This document shows, piece after piece, positions 15,429 through 23,872 of a stretch of 32,704 bases of DNA; position 1 is the stretch's first letter; the number at the start of each line of letters is the position of its first letter. Origin of the DNA: Crocinitomix sp. GTDB taxonomy: Bacteria; Bacteroidota; Bacteroidia; Flavobacteriales_D; Crocinitomicaceae. Below the pieces are notes generated by a model, which worked only from the letters and a program-made list of their open reading frames with translations, was not told where the DNA came from and searched no databases. The position numbers were made by a program, and so were the translations under genes. Location: assembly GCA_015662905.1 (NCBI GenBank), contig DQTE01000253.1, positions 1 through 32,704 of the forward strand, read 5' to 3'.

Positions 15429-16427
15429 TTACTTCAATACAAACTTGTTAACTCCAATTCTTACTCCCTCACACCAAAGTTCTGCTATGTAATTTCCTTT
15501 GGTAATTTCTTTAGTCAATTTATAGAAAATACAAACATTAATGGACTGTTTTTGATAATTGATTGATTTTTTATCTGAATACAATAGTGATTTACCATCT
15601 TCTGTTTTCAATATATTAGCTGTACTTGAATGTAATACTCCTCCCTGCGGTGTTATTATTCGCATATAAATTGTTTTATTACCCTGAGATGCTATTCTGT
15701 TTTCTGTTATATCAAAACAAGAACGTATATGTGAACATCTGCTAGCTTTTGTAACTGTTTTGTATGACCCCGAATTTTTTTGCTTAATGCCTTCGGTTAA
15801 AATAGAAGTTGCTGTTAATTTTGATCCTGCATTCACTTTATTAGCTAATTCCTCCGATTGAGATTTATACGCATCTCTTTCATTTGATACATTTGATAAA
15901 TCTATTTTGGTATTCTCTAAATTGGTTTGAAGAATCAAATTTTCTGTATGAAGAGAATCTATTGTCCTAACATAATCTTTCATAATGGCTCTTAAAGTAT
16001 TTGTTTCCTCTGTTAATTTTCTCACTTTTCGAGCATAATAACGTTTATTTCCTTTTTCTTTTTCTAACTCTTCTAAAATGGTTTGTATTTTGGCTTTTTG
16101 TTCAGCTATACTGTCATTCAAATCGGTATTTAAGTTTTCCATCTGCTCATAATCAGCTAACATCATTTGCAAACTCTCTTTCAAATCTTCTCCTTGAGCT
16201 AAACCTTGTTCATACATCATTTCATTCATATCACCAAGTTCGTTATTTAACTCCGTATTGGTAAATGTACATTCGTTAAGTGCTTTATTTTTTTTAGATA
16301 TTTCCCATCCTAAGTAACCTGCTCCTAAAAGTAGAAGTAGGATAATTAGAATATATAGCCCATCTTTTGATTTTTTTTCTTTTTTTACAGCTGTTACAGC
16401 TGATGTGTTTTCTTTTGACTCACTCAT
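15429..16427 (-). CDS. Membrane-anchored coiled-coil protein linked to an Mla-type transporter
   Basis: A 332-residue protein of unrecognised family. Residues 1-22 are charged and cytoplasmic, 23-42 form one hydrophobic helix (LYILIILLLLLGAGYLGW), and about 50-205 form a long glutamate/asparagine-rich coiled coil (for example LEELEKEKGNKRYYARKVRK). The C-terminal 120 residues look like a beta-sandwich domain (ASRCSHIRSCFDITENRIAS and VNVCIFYKLTKEITKGNYIAE style strands) in the periplasm. It is the last gene of the group mlaE, mlaF, this gene (10-bp gap after mlaF). In classical Mla systems that place is held by MlaD, also a single-helix periplasmic protein, but no MCE domain is visible here. 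A bridging role for lipid transport is only an inference from position and topology. Confidence 0.7.
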   Translation of the reverse strand: MSESKENTSAVTAVKKEKKSKDGLYILIILLLLLGAGYLGWEISKKNKALNECTFTNTELNNELGDMNEMMYEQGLAQGEDLKESLQMMLADYEQMENLNTDLNDSIAEQKAKIQTILEELEKEKGNKRYYARKVRKLTEETNTLRAIMKDYVRTIDSLHTENLILQTNLENTKIDLSNVSNERDAYKSQSEELANKVNAGSKLTATSILTEGIKQKNSGSYKTVTKASRCSHIRSCFDITENRIASQGNKTIYMRIITPQGGVLHSSTANILKTEDGKSLLYSDKKSINYQKQSINVCIFYKLTKEITKGNYIAELWCEGVRIGVNKFVLK

Positions 16428-16437
16428 AATATTATTA

Positions 16438-17199
16438 TTAACTATTTACAAATTTCTCTCTTAAGTTACGCATAAATTTTGAAGCGTAAACGAAATCAAC
16501 AACTTCTTTATTGTCTGTTTTCATAATTGATTCCTTATTGCCTTGCCACCAATTTCGTCCTTTATTGATAAAAATGATGTGATCTCCTATTTCAAGAACA
16601 GAGTTCATATCGTGAGTAATTACAACGGTTGTCATATTATACTCGTAAGTTATTTCTTGAATTAGGTTATCAATCATAATAGATGTTTTAGGGTCTAAAC
16701 CAGAGTTTGGCTCATCACAAAACAAATATTTTGGATTCATAGCGATGGCTCTTGCAATTGCAATACGTTTTTGCATTCCTCCAGACGCCTCTGCTGGCAA
16801 CAAATTGTCTTTATTAATTATGTCCACTCTGTTTAAACAAAAATGAGCCCTTTCTTCTCGCTCTTCTCTACTCATTTTTGTAAACATTTTTAAAGGAAAC
16901 ATTACATTTTCTAACACGGTCAATGAATCAAATAACGCACTCCCCTGAAATAACATACCTATTTCTTGACGAATTAATTTTCGGTCTTTTCGTTCCATCT
17001 CTGAAAAATCTCTATCATCATAGACAACATGACCTGTATCTACTTCATGTAAGCCAACAATACATTTTGTTAAAACAGATTTTCCTTGTCCAGACCCTCC
17101 AATAATTAAATTTACTTTTCCGGTTTCAAACTTAGCTGAAACGTCAAATAAAATTTGAGTATCTCCAAATGATTTGTTTATATTTTTAACCTCAATCAT
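16438..17199 (-). CDS. ABC transporter ATP-binding protein, MlaF-like
   Basis: A 253-residue ATPase that would drive an MlaE-type permease moving phospholipids between the membranes. Seen: Walker A GGSGQGKS (34-41), Q-loop LFQGSALFDSLTV (glutamine at about 85), an ABC signature EASGGMQKR (about 137-145, with SGGM instead of LSGGQ, as is common in MlaF proteins), Walker B YLFCDEPNSGLDP (158-170) and switch histidine THDM (196). The ATG overlaps the stop of mlaE by one base (TAATG), so the pair is translationally coupled. The family is clear; the lipid substrate is inferred from MlaF homology. Confidence 0.9.
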   Translation of the reverse strand: MIEVKNINKSFGDTQILFDVSAKFETGKVNLIIGGSGQGKSVLTKCIVGLHEVDTGHVVYDDRDFSEMERKDRKLIRQEIGMLFQGSALFDSLTVLENVMFPLKMFTKMSREEREERAHFCLNRVDIINKDNLLPAEASGGMQKRIAIARAIAMNPKYLFCDEPNSGLDPKTSIMIDNLIQEITYEYNMTTVVITHDMNSVLEIGDHIIFINKGRNWWQGNKESIMKTDNKEVVDFVYASKFMRNLREKFVNS

Positions 17200-17945
17200 T
17201 ATATTAAGATTAATTGAGTAAGTATATAATTAGCCAATAAAATAGCTACAGATGATGCAACCACAGCCTTTGTTGATGCTCTACCTACTTCTAATGCACC
17301 TCCCTTTGTGTAATATCCATAATAACTGGCAATTGAAGTAATCAAAAATCCAAATACCATAGTTTTACCCAAAGCATAATATAAATCATTTTGGTCTTCT
17401 TCCCAAAAAGCTCTTATTCCAAGTAGATAAATTTCTGTTGAATATAGTCCTGAGGTTACACCTGCAAACCAACCACCAATTAAACTCAATACAATTGAAA
17501 TAATAATTACAAAAGGAAAAAATAAAGTTGTAGAAAGTATTTTGGGCAACATTAAATATCCAATTGAATTAACGCCCATTATTTCGAGGGCATCTATTTG
17601 TTCTGTTACTTTCATTGTGCCTATTTCAGAAGCAATATTTGAACCTACTTTACCTGCTATTATTAAAGATATAATGGTAGGTGAAAATTCTAAAATTGTT
17701 GACTGCCTTGTAATGTAACCAATGGTGTAATCTGGCAATAAAGGGCTTGACATATTTGAGGCGGTTTGAATGGTTATTACTCCTCCCATAAAAAAAGATA
17801 AAAATGCAATTAAAGGAATAGAATTAATAACAATTTCGACTGTTTCATTAAAAAAACGTTCCCAAAACACCCTACCCTTATCTGGTCTGGCAAAAACTGA
17901 CTTTAACATCAGTATATATCTTCCTATGTGTTCAAACAAATTCAT
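17199..17945 (-). CDS. MlaE-family ABC permease
   Basis: A 248-residue inner-membrane permease of the MlaE/Ttg2B/YrbE type, the membrane part of lipid ABC importers/exporters. Seen: an amphipathic N-terminal segment, then about five to six hydrophobic helices, with the family signature between them (VGSNIASEIGTMKVTEQIDA and LEIMGVNSIGYLMLPK) that contacts the ATPase. It is first in the group mlaE-mlaF-coiled coil. No gene for MlaD (MCE domain), MlaB or MlaC is nearby, so those components must be encoded elsewhere or replaced. Start at ATG 17945; no clear promoter boxes upstream. Confidence 0.92.
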   Translation of the reverse strand: MNLFEHIGRYILMLKSVFARPDKGRVFWERFFNETVEIVINSIPLIAFLSFFMGGVITIQTASNMSSPLLPDYTIGYITRQSTILEFSPTIISLIIAGKVGSNIASEIGTMKVTEQIDALEIMGVNSIGYLMLPKILSTTLFFPFVIIISIVLSLIGGWFAGVTSGLYSTEIYLLGIRAFWEEDQNDLYYALGKTMVFGFLITSIASYYGYYTKGGALEVGRASTKAVVASSVAILLANYILTQLILI

Positions 17946-18022
17946 TAATTCTGCTAAAATAATTAATATTTATCTAATTTAATAAAAGAAATTGATTTGT
18001 TTGTTTACATCCCATAGAATTT

Positions 18023-18781
18023 TTACTGTTCATAAAGTTTATAAATAACTGGTTTGCTAGGTGATGCGTCATTTTCAACACTTATAATTTGTAGATTTAA
18101 AAAGTATTCCCCGTCAGGAATTAAATTGTCGATAAAAACCAACTCTGTTATAGTTTTATGTAGCAAAGGTTTTTTTGGGTAATTCCAAAATTTACGGTGA
18201 GCTTTTAACTCTCCGTTGTCATTTTCTCTATCTACAGAGGGTAAATCAATTAACAAGTGTTCTATTCCAAATGAGTTAATGACTTCCACAGCTTTTTCTG
18301 TGATGTAAGGAGGATTAGTATGCGAATAATTTTTATTTTTTTTCTCGAACTCGTTTGGTAAAGTTCTTATAATAAGTGCCTTGTTTTGTTTTAATGTTTT
18401 TAATGAGTTTTCAATCATTAAGTCATCTATAATCAAGTCCTCCTCTTGCCAACGTTTATTGTAAAAAGGTTTTGGCGTAAGCGTAACTAAATTGGCTAAA
18501 AAATGAAACGTTTTTAAAGAGTCATTAATGCTATAGAATTTTTTTGATATATGACCAACATTTTCGGTATGCGTTCCATTGCCGTGTGGGTTTAATTGTA
18601 TGTTATTAAAATTTGTACTTCCTCCCTTGCTAACCTTACCAATAAACGTTTCTGTTTCAACTGGCCAAATTTTAACTGGCTCGCAATACCAAGCAGTAGC
18701 ACCTTTGTTTGGGCTAAGGGGCAACGAAATATCTATACCTTTAGTTAGGTCTATTAATTTATTATCAATTAATATCTTCAT
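18023..18781 (-). CDS. Cyclase-family metal-dependent hydrolase (kynurenine formamidase fold)
   Basis: A 252-residue protein of the cyclase family (PF04199), which includes bacterial kynurenine formamidase and isatin hydrolase. Those are Zn or Mn enzymes that cleave amide bonds in small cyclic or acyl substrates. Seen: LNPHGNGTHTENVGHISK (about 63-80), matching the metal motif HxGTHxDxPxH with one extra residue and Glu replacing Asp; the later strand-loop HLLIDLPSVDREND; and a C-terminal FLNLQIISVENDASPSKPVI. No kynurenine-pathway gene is nearby, so the substrate is unknown. Start at ATG 18781; it is divergent from the next gene across a 57-bp gap of AT-rich DNA. Confidence 0.78.
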   Translation of the reverse strand: MKILIDNKLIDLTKGIDISLPLSPNKGATAWYCEPVKIWPVETETFIGKVSKGGSTNFNNIQLNPHGNGTHTENVGHISKKFYSINDSLKTFHFLANLVTLTPKPFYNKRWQEEDLIIDDLMIENSLKTLKQNKALIIRTLPNEFEKKNKNYSHTNPPYITEKAVEVINSFGIEHLLIDLPSVDRENDNGELKAHRKFWNYPKKPLLHKTITELVFIDNLIPDGEYFLNLQIISVENDASPSKPVIYKLYEQ

Positions 18782-18859
18782 TATTTAAATTAAATTTAAG
18801 GTCTAAATTAAAACAAATTAACAACAAATAGCGTACAAATGACTACTTTTATGGCAAAT

Positions 18860-19276
18860 ATGAAAAAGCATAAACTATTATGGGAAGATGACTATGATTT
18901 TGACTTGATTGGAATTTGCTCATCTTATACTGATTATAGACTTTGCTGGACTATAAACAAAGCCTTATCAATACTTTTAAAAAAAAGTGATGACTATGCT
19001 TTGAAAAATAAAAAAGACGGAGAGTTTTTCTTTTCTTTTTACGAGTTTATAGACAAGGACACAAGAACGGAATACTATTTAATTAAAAATCAATCGTACA
19101 ACTACAAAAAATTAATACCAGAACAAGACAAAATAGATTATTTTTTAATTATTAAAAACAATTACAATAAAGATATAGATCAAATGGTATCTTCTTTAAA
19201 AAAAATTGAAAGCATATTGACAGCTTTTAAATTTGAAGTAGAAGATTTAAAATCAAAAGCCAATTTAATTTTTTAA
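18860..19276 (+). CDS. IPExxxVDY family protein
   Basis: A 138-residue small cytoplasmic protein of a family named for its motif; the copy here reads IPEQDKIDYF (about residues 85-94). The function of the family is not established. It begins KKHKLLWEDDYDFDLIGICS, followed by DYRLCWTINKAL, all conserved in flavobacterial members as I recall. I choose the third in-frame ATG (18860) because a -7-like box, TACTTTTA (18844-18851), overlaps the first codons of the longer ORF-track frame (start 18839) and because family members begin near this point. It is followed after 4 bp by pyruvate kinase, an arrangement that recurs in the class, so the two are probably co-transcribed. Confidence 0.8.
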   Translation: MKKHKLLWEDDYDFDLIGICSSYTDYRLCWTINKALSILLKKSDDYALKNKKDGEFFFSFYEFIDKDTRTEYYLIKNQSYNYKKLIPEQDKIDYFLIIKNNYNKDIDQMVSSLKKIESILTAFKFEVEDLKSKANLIF

Positions 19277-19280
19277 CACT

Positions 19281-20708
19281 ATGATTAACAAAAAGACAAA
19301 AATTGTGGCCACAATGGGGCCTGCTTCAACCAATTCAAAAGATGTACTGAAAGAGATGATATTAAGTGGTACTAATGTTTGCAGACTTAACTTCTCTCAT
19401 GGTACACATAAAAATCATTTAAACACCATTAAGATGGTTAGAGAGTTGAATGAAGAGTTGGGGGAAAATGTAGCTATTTTAGCAGACTTACAGGGCCCTA
19501 AAATTAGAATTGGAAAAGTGGAGGATAACAGTATTGAATTAATAGATGGTAAACCCTTAATTATTACAACTAAAGAATGCTTAGGAACTAAAGACAAAAT
19601 TTATTTAACCTATGAAACTTTTCCGCAAGATGTGGCGGTTGGTGATAAAGTGCTGTTGGATGACGGTAAATTACAATTAGAAGTTACGTCAACCAATAAA
19701 AAAGATGAAGTACACACCAGGGTTTTACATGGTGGTATTTTAAGTTCAAACAAGGGGGTAAATCTGCCAAATACAAAAATATCTTTACCTTGTTTAACGT
19801 CAAAAGACATGGAAGATTTGAATTTTGCCATTGAACAGCAGGTGGATTGGATAGGCTTATCATTTGTTCGTTCTGCTAGAGATATTATTGAGCTGAAACA
19901 TATTATTTCAAAAAAAGGTTGCCAAGCTAAAGTTATTGCTAAAATTGAAAAACCAGAAGCTGTTGATGATATTGATGATATAATTACTGCTACAGATGCC
20001 CTAATGGTAGCACGTGGTGATTTAGGTGTAGAGGTGCCTATGGAAACTGTACCTTCTTTACAAAAGATGATGATAAAAAAGTGCCGTGAACATGCCAAGC
20101 CTACCATTGTTGCAACTCAAATGATGGAAAGTATGATTACGAATTTCACACCTACAAGAGCAGAGGTAAATGATGTTGCAAACGCTGTATTAGATGGGGC
20201 TGATGCAGTAATGTTATCTGGAGAAACGTCTGTTGGCAACTATCCTGTAGAGGTAATTAAAGCTATGACTAAAATTGTTTGTGAAGTTGAAAAATCGGAT
20301 GATATTTATTATAAAGAAGAATTTCCTGAAAAAAATCAAGAACGATTTATTTCAGATTCCATTTGTTTTAACGCATCAAGATTGGCTCAAAGGGTAGAGG
20401 CTAAAGGAATTATTACTATGACTTTCTCAGGTTATACAGCCTACAAAATTTCATCTCAAAGACCAAAGGCAGATACTTTTGTTTTTACCGAAAATAAACA
20501 AATATTAACACAACTAAATTTGGTTTGGGGCGTTAAAGGTTATTTTTATGATAAAATGGTGAGTACAGACCACACTATTGCTGACTCAAAATATATTTTG
20601 AAGAAAAAACGTGTGCTAAAAAAGGGAGACTTAGTTGTGAACATAGCCTCAATCCCAATAGAAGAAAAAGGGCCTTCTAATATGGTTAAATTAAGTTATA
20701 TTGAATAA
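19281..20708 (+). CDS. pyk: Pyruvate kinase
   Basis: A 475-residue glycolytic enzyme converting phosphoenolpyruvate and ADP to pyruvate and ATP. Seen: N-terminal TKIVATMGPASTNSKDVLKE; the signature KIEKPEAVDDIDDIITATDA with the catalytic Lys; MVARGDLGVEVPME; and the conserved helix TRAEVNDVANAVLDGADAVM followed by LSGETSVGNYPVE. A C-terminal allosteric domain follows (about 350-475). The length is standard. It has no promoter of its own in the 4-bp gap and is probably read with the IPExxxVDY gene. Its stop lies 2 bp from the stop of the convergent gldH. Confidence 0.97.
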   Translation: MINKKTKIVATMGPASTNSKDVLKEMILSGTNVCRLNFSHGTHKNHLNTIKMVRELNEELGENVAILADLQGPKIRIGKVEDNSIELIDGKPLIITTKECLGTKDKIYLTYETFPQDVAVGDKVLLDDGKLQLEVTSTNKKDEVHTRVLHGGILSSNKGVNLPNTKISLPCLTSKDMEDLNFAIEQQVDWIGLSFVRSARDIIELKHIISKKGCQAKVIAKIEKPEAVDDIDDIITATDALMVARGDLGVEVPMETVPSLQKMMIKKCREHAKPTIVATQMMESMITNFTPTRAEVNDVANAVLDGADAVMLSGETSVGNYPVEVIKAMTKIVCEVEKSDDIYYKEEFPEKNQERFISDSICFNASRLAQRVEAKGIITMTFSGYTAYKISSQRPKADTFVFTENKQILTQLNLVWGVKGYFYDKMVSTDHTIADSKYILKKKRVLKKGDLVVNIASIPIEEKGPSNMVKLSYIE

Positions 20709-20710
20709 CG

Positions 20711-21190
20711 TTATTTTTCTATATCAAGATGCTTAACCGTAATTCCTAAATCAAGAATTTCAGGTAAACTATCCTCATACATGGCTTGTTCTAACTTAAA
20801 CGTATATTTTCCTTTATCAATTAAATATCCTTTAGTAATTAGAGCTGTGTTTTCTATGACCGTTCCACTTACTTCTCCGAGCCACTCTCCATTTGGTTTG
20901 GCTAAAAAGAATTCAAGTGTGTCTTTATCTTTATAACCATTTGGAAAATAAGAATACAAATACATAAAGATATTGCTGTAAGGATAATCAGTAGTCGTCC
21001 GCAAATTAATGAATATCTTTACAGGCACAGTATCCTCTGTCATATCAAAACTAAATACCTTAGCGTCCTCATAAGTCCAAACATTATTTTCTACAGGTTG
21101 AAACTCACTATATATTACATCAGAATCACAAGCAATAATGTTTACTAAAAAAAATACCCCAAAAATTATTTGATTAACTCTTTTTTTCAT
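20711..21190 (-). CDS. gldH: Gliding-motility lipoprotein GldH
   Basis: A 159-residue lipoprotein needed for gliding in Flavobacterium and relatives, where it stabilises the motility/type IX secretion machinery; its exact role is unclear. Seen: type II signal MKKRVNQIIFGVFFLVNIIAC with the acylated Cys at 21, then the conserved start DSDVIYSEFQPVENNVWTYE, and FSFDMTEDTVPVKIFINLRT. The ORF track starts it at 21427, but the first 79 residues are only the shifted frame of the ricT tail, so I start at ATG 21190, 17 nt inside ricT. Location directly after a PSP1/RicT gene is the usual context in Flavobacteriia. The presence of gldH suggests a gliding-type organism with a type IX secretion system. 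Confidence 0.85.
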   Translation of the reverse strand: MKKRVNQIIFGVFFLVNIIACDSDVIYSEFQPVENNVWTYEDAKVFSFDMTEDTVPVKIFINLRTTTDYPYSNIFMYLYSYFPNGYKDKDTLEFFLAKPNGEWLGEVSGTVIENTALITKGYLIDKGKYTFKLEQAMYEDSLPEILDLGITVKHLDIEK

Positions 21191-22517
21191 TATTCCTATT
21201 ATTTTTATTTCTATTTGAGTTATAACGCTTTTTCTTTTTAAATGTATTTGATTTGTTCTTGTTCTGTGCGTTCTTGTTTTGAGAGGTTTGTGATTGCCCC
21301 TTGTTTTGTTGTTTGTTTTTTTCTGTTTTGTTATTATTGTTTTTATTTTTATTATGGTTTTGCTGATTTGACCTATTTCTATTTTTGTTTGATTTTTTCT
21401 TTTTTTTGCGTTTAAACACATGTTCAAAACGGTTCAAGCTATCTTGCCCCACAACATTGGTATAGTCAGGCTCTTTAACCTCAACAATTTCCATAAATTC
21501 TTTTAAGTCAACAGGTTTTTTTCCTGCTTTATTCATCTTAATGATTTCATGAACCCGTTCTGGCTTCAAAGGTATAAAGCCACTACCTGCCCCTTCACTA
21601 TTATTTTCATATAGATACCACATTTGTTTTAAAAACACATCTGTTTTAATGTGAAAAGCACGACCTTTTTCGGTGTTTAATTTGATGTCTGTTCGCGGAA
21701 ACTCTTTTAGGGCTTCAATATATTGATCTAACTCAAAATTTAAACAGCATTTTAGTTTACCACATTGCCCTGCAAGTTTTTGTGGGTTTAGGGATAATTG
21801 TTGATAACGTGCAGATGCTGTTGAAACAGATCTAAAATCTGTCAACCAAGTAGAACAGCACAACTCTCTTCCACAAGAGCCAATGCCTCCTAATCTTGCC
21901 GCTTCTTGGCGAACTCCAATTTGGCGCATTTCTATTTTTACTCTAAAAAAATCAGCCAAATCTCTAATTAATTGCCTAAAGTCAACGCGTTCATCTGCCG
22001 TATAGTAGAACACTGATTTTGTTCCATCAGCTTGATATTCTACATCAGAAATTTTCATTTTAAGTCCCAAATCAGAAGCAATGTGCCTTGCTTTGAGCAT
22101 AGTTTCATCTTCCTTACCTCTTGATTCTTTCCATTTCTCTATATCATCAGACGTTGCTTTACGCAATATACTTTTTGCCTCATGAGCTTTAAAGTTGGAT
22201 GTTTTTTTACGAACCTGAATTCTTGCCAGTTCTCCTTTTACAGAAACCACCCCAACATCATAACCAGGGTTTGCATCAACTACCACTACGTCTCCAACAA
22301 CTAAGGGCAAGTTTTTTACATTTCTATAAAACTCTTTACGGCTATTTTTAAACCGTATTTCTAATATATCGTAAGGGCTTTGACCATTTGGTAACTTTAT
22401 ATTTGCTAACCAGTCAAACACCGCTAATTTTCCACATCCTCCAGTTCCGCAGGAACCGTTACTTTTACACCCATTAGGCACGCCATTTTTGTTTGAACCA
22501 CAATTTGAGCACCCCAT
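21174..22517 (-). CDS. RicT/PSP1-domain regulatory iron-sulphur complex subunit
   Basis: A 447-residue cytoplasmic protein of the PSP1/RicT (YaaT) family, part of an RNA-maturation complex known from Bacillus subtilis. Seen: a cysteine-rich N-terminus (MGCSNCGSNKNG and SCGTGGCGK); the PSP1 core with FKNSRKEFYRNV and later FRVKIEMRQIGVRQEAARLG; and the conserved cysteine pairs GSCGRELCCSTWL and GQCGKLKCCLNFEL that can bind an iron-sulphur cluster. After about 370 a long lysine/asparagine/glutamine tail follows (KKKKKSNKNRNRSNQQ), likely disordered and RNA-binding. Such tails occur in Bacteroidota members. It overlaps gldH by 17 nt. The function in this lineage is inferred from Bacillus. Confidence 0.88.
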   Translation of the reverse strand: MGCSNCGSNKNGVPNGCKSNGSCGTGGCGKLAVFDWLANIKLPNGQSPYDILEIRFKNSRKEFYRNVKNLPLVVGDVVVVDANPGYDVGVVSVKGELARIQVRKKTSNFKAHEAKSILRKATSDDIEKWKESRGKEDETMLKARHIASDLGLKMKISDVEYQADGTKSVFYYTADERVDFRQLIRDLADFFRVKIEMRQIGVRQEAARLGGIGSCGRELCCSTWLTDFRSVSTASARYQQLSLNPQKLAGQCGKLKCCLNFELDQYIEALKEFPRTDIKLNTEKGRAFHIKTDVFLKQMWYLYENNSEGAGSGFIPLKPERVHEIIKMNKAGKKPVDLKEFMEIVEVKEPDYTNVVGQDSLNRFEHVFKRKKKKKSNKNRNRSNQQNHNKNKNNNNKTEKNKQQNKGQSQTSQNKNAQNKNKSNTFKKKKRYNSNRNKNNRNNEKKS

Positions 22518-22738
22518 TTTATGTGTTTTGTTTTATTTGGACTGTAAAGTTACCAATTTTGTTTTAATATTAGCTACTTTATTAATTGAAGTTGTTTGTT
22601 TTTGTTTTTTTTATTCTGATTGATTTTCTGATTATTTGGTTTGTATTGTAATAGATGAAAAAAATTTAAACTCAAAAAAGAGATTGAATTTTATGAAAAC
22701 ATCTTATAATTATATAATTTTACCACATATAAAACGGT

Positions 22739-22891
22739 AAAGTTGTTTAAAGTCAAATAATAAGTTAAAAAATGATTCTTTTATCGTCTGCCTTCGTTAT
22801 TTTTTCTAACTATAACTTTAGTTATGCTTTTCAAAAACGCCTTATCAATCAACAAAATAACTCATTTTATCATTCAACCTTAAACATCTTC
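22739..22891. mobile_element. Non-coding MITE-like or structured repeat, copy 2 (153 bp)
   Basis: This is the second copy of the unit at 14941-15101, without the 8-bp duplication. The left terminus begins AAAGTTGTTTA and the right ends TTAAACATCTTC, so its inverted ends carry two mismatches relative to copy 1. The central hairpin reads TATAAC, TTTA, GTTATG; relative to copy 1 one G-C pair became A-T through changes in both arms, and another pair became T-G. It occupies the ricT/ABC gap (22518-22898) and stops 7 bp before the TTG start of the ABC gene. The rest of this gap (22518-22738) is AT-rich with no gene. Confidence 0.75.
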
Positions 22892-22898
22892 AATTAAT

Positions 22899-23840
22899 TT
22901 GCTTGAAATAAACAACATATCCCTTGCTTATTCCAACAACATAAACGTTGTGAAAAACATAAGGTTAACGCTAAAACAAGGTGAACGAATGGTAATTGTA
23001 GGTGCTAGTGGATGTGGAAAAACAACACTCTTAAAATCAATTGCCGGACTACACCCTATAAAAGAAGGCGGAATTTGGTTCAAACAAGAGCAAGTAAAAG
23101 ACCCTTTCGAACAATTAGTACCAGGTCACCCATTAATTAAATTAGTTAATCAAGACTTTGATTTAAATAGCCACCATTCGGTTGAAGAGAATATACGTAT
23201 TAAACTCTTAAAATATGATAGCGCATACAAACAAAACAGAATTGATGAACTTTTAAAATTAACTGAATTAACCCCTTTTAAAGATTTTAAAGCTAAAAAT
23301 TTATCAGGCGGGCAAAAACAACGTTTGGCTATTGCTCGTGCCTTAGCTGATGAACCAGAATTGTTGCTCTTAGATGAACCCTTTAATCAGTTAGACTATC
23401 ATTTAAAACGAAAGATTGAAAGTTATATATTAGATTATGTTGAACGACACCGTATTTCTTTAATTTTAGTGTCACACAATGGTGAAGAGTCTATGCGATG
23501 GGCAAACCAAATTGCTTTTATGCAAAATGGAAAAATTAAACGATTTGATACTCCTGCCAAATTTTACAATCATCCTACAAATAAATATGAAGCTAATTTT
23601 TTTGGCAAACTAAACACCATATTGATTGACCGTAAAGAATTATCTTTTAGACCTCATCATTTTTCATTAACGGCTAAAAGAGGGTATATAAAATTAGAAA
23701 CGAAATTAATTTCTAAAATAAATAATGGCTGGTATGTTGATTATCAATTCAAATATGGTAAGCGATTGTTTAGCATTTATAGTCAACACTCCTTAAAAGA
23801 TGTAAACATCATTTGGGTTAAGCCTATTTTATTCAAATAA
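22899..23840 (+). CDS. ABC transporter ATP-binding protein
   Basis: A 313-residue ATPase with all ABC motifs: Walker A GASGCGKT (35-42), Q-loop VNQDFDLN (glutamine 85), signature LSGGQ (135-139), Walker B ELLLLDEPF (154-162) and switch histidine VSHN (193). A C-terminal extension of about 75 residues (from about 240) includes the FFGKLNTI and FRPHHFSL strands, resembling the regulatory OB-like domain of FbpC/PotA-type importers. No permease or binding protein is adjacent, so the substrate is unknown. The start is TTG at 22899: no in-frame ATG precedes Met31, and residues 1-10 (MLEINNISLA) fit the family N-terminus. The repeat copy ends 7 bp upstream, so its native leader was probably altered or replaced. 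Confidence 0.85.
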   Translation: MLEINNISLAYSNNINVVKNIRLTLKQGERMVIVGASGCGKTTLLKSIAGLHPIKEGGIWFKQEQVKDPFEQLVPGHPLIKLVNQDFDLNSHHSVEENIRIKLLKYDSAYKQNRIDELLKLTELTPFKDFKAKNLSGGQKQRLAIARALADEPELLLLDEPFNQLDYHLKRKIESYILDYVERHRISLILVSHNGEESMRWANQIAFMQNGKIKRFDTPAKFYNHPTNKYEANFFGKLNTILIDRKELSFRPHHFSLTAKRGYIKLETKLISKINNGWYVDYQFKYGKRLFSIYSQHSLKDVNIIWVKPILFK

Positions 23841-23844
23841 TATA

Positions 23845-23852
23845 TATCTTTG
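23845..23852 (+). promoter_or_regulatory. -7 box of the purE-rsmG promoter
   Basis: TATCTTTG matches TAnnTTTG, 20 nt before the purE ATG and 4 bp after the ABC stop codon. A TTTG box at -33 was not found. It indicates a start site for purE separate from the ABC gene. Confidence 0.45.
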
Positions 23853-23872
23853 AAGCAAATAATATAGTAGAT

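Noticed and set aside
20700-20717. AATAACGTTATT palindrome between pyk and gldH as a bidirectional terminator
   Set aside because: The stem would be 4-6 weak A-T pairs with hardly any loop; it overlaps both stop regions and can be explained by the codons.
21191-21427. N-terminal 79-residue extension of gldH in the ORF track
   Set aside because: It is the shifted frame of the ricT low-complexity tail; the lipoprotein signal peptide begins at the ATG 21190.
22588-22597. GAAGTTGTTT, a possible further solo end of the 155-bp repeat
   Set aside because: Only 10 bases match and the following sequence differs; in AT-rich DNA this can be chance.
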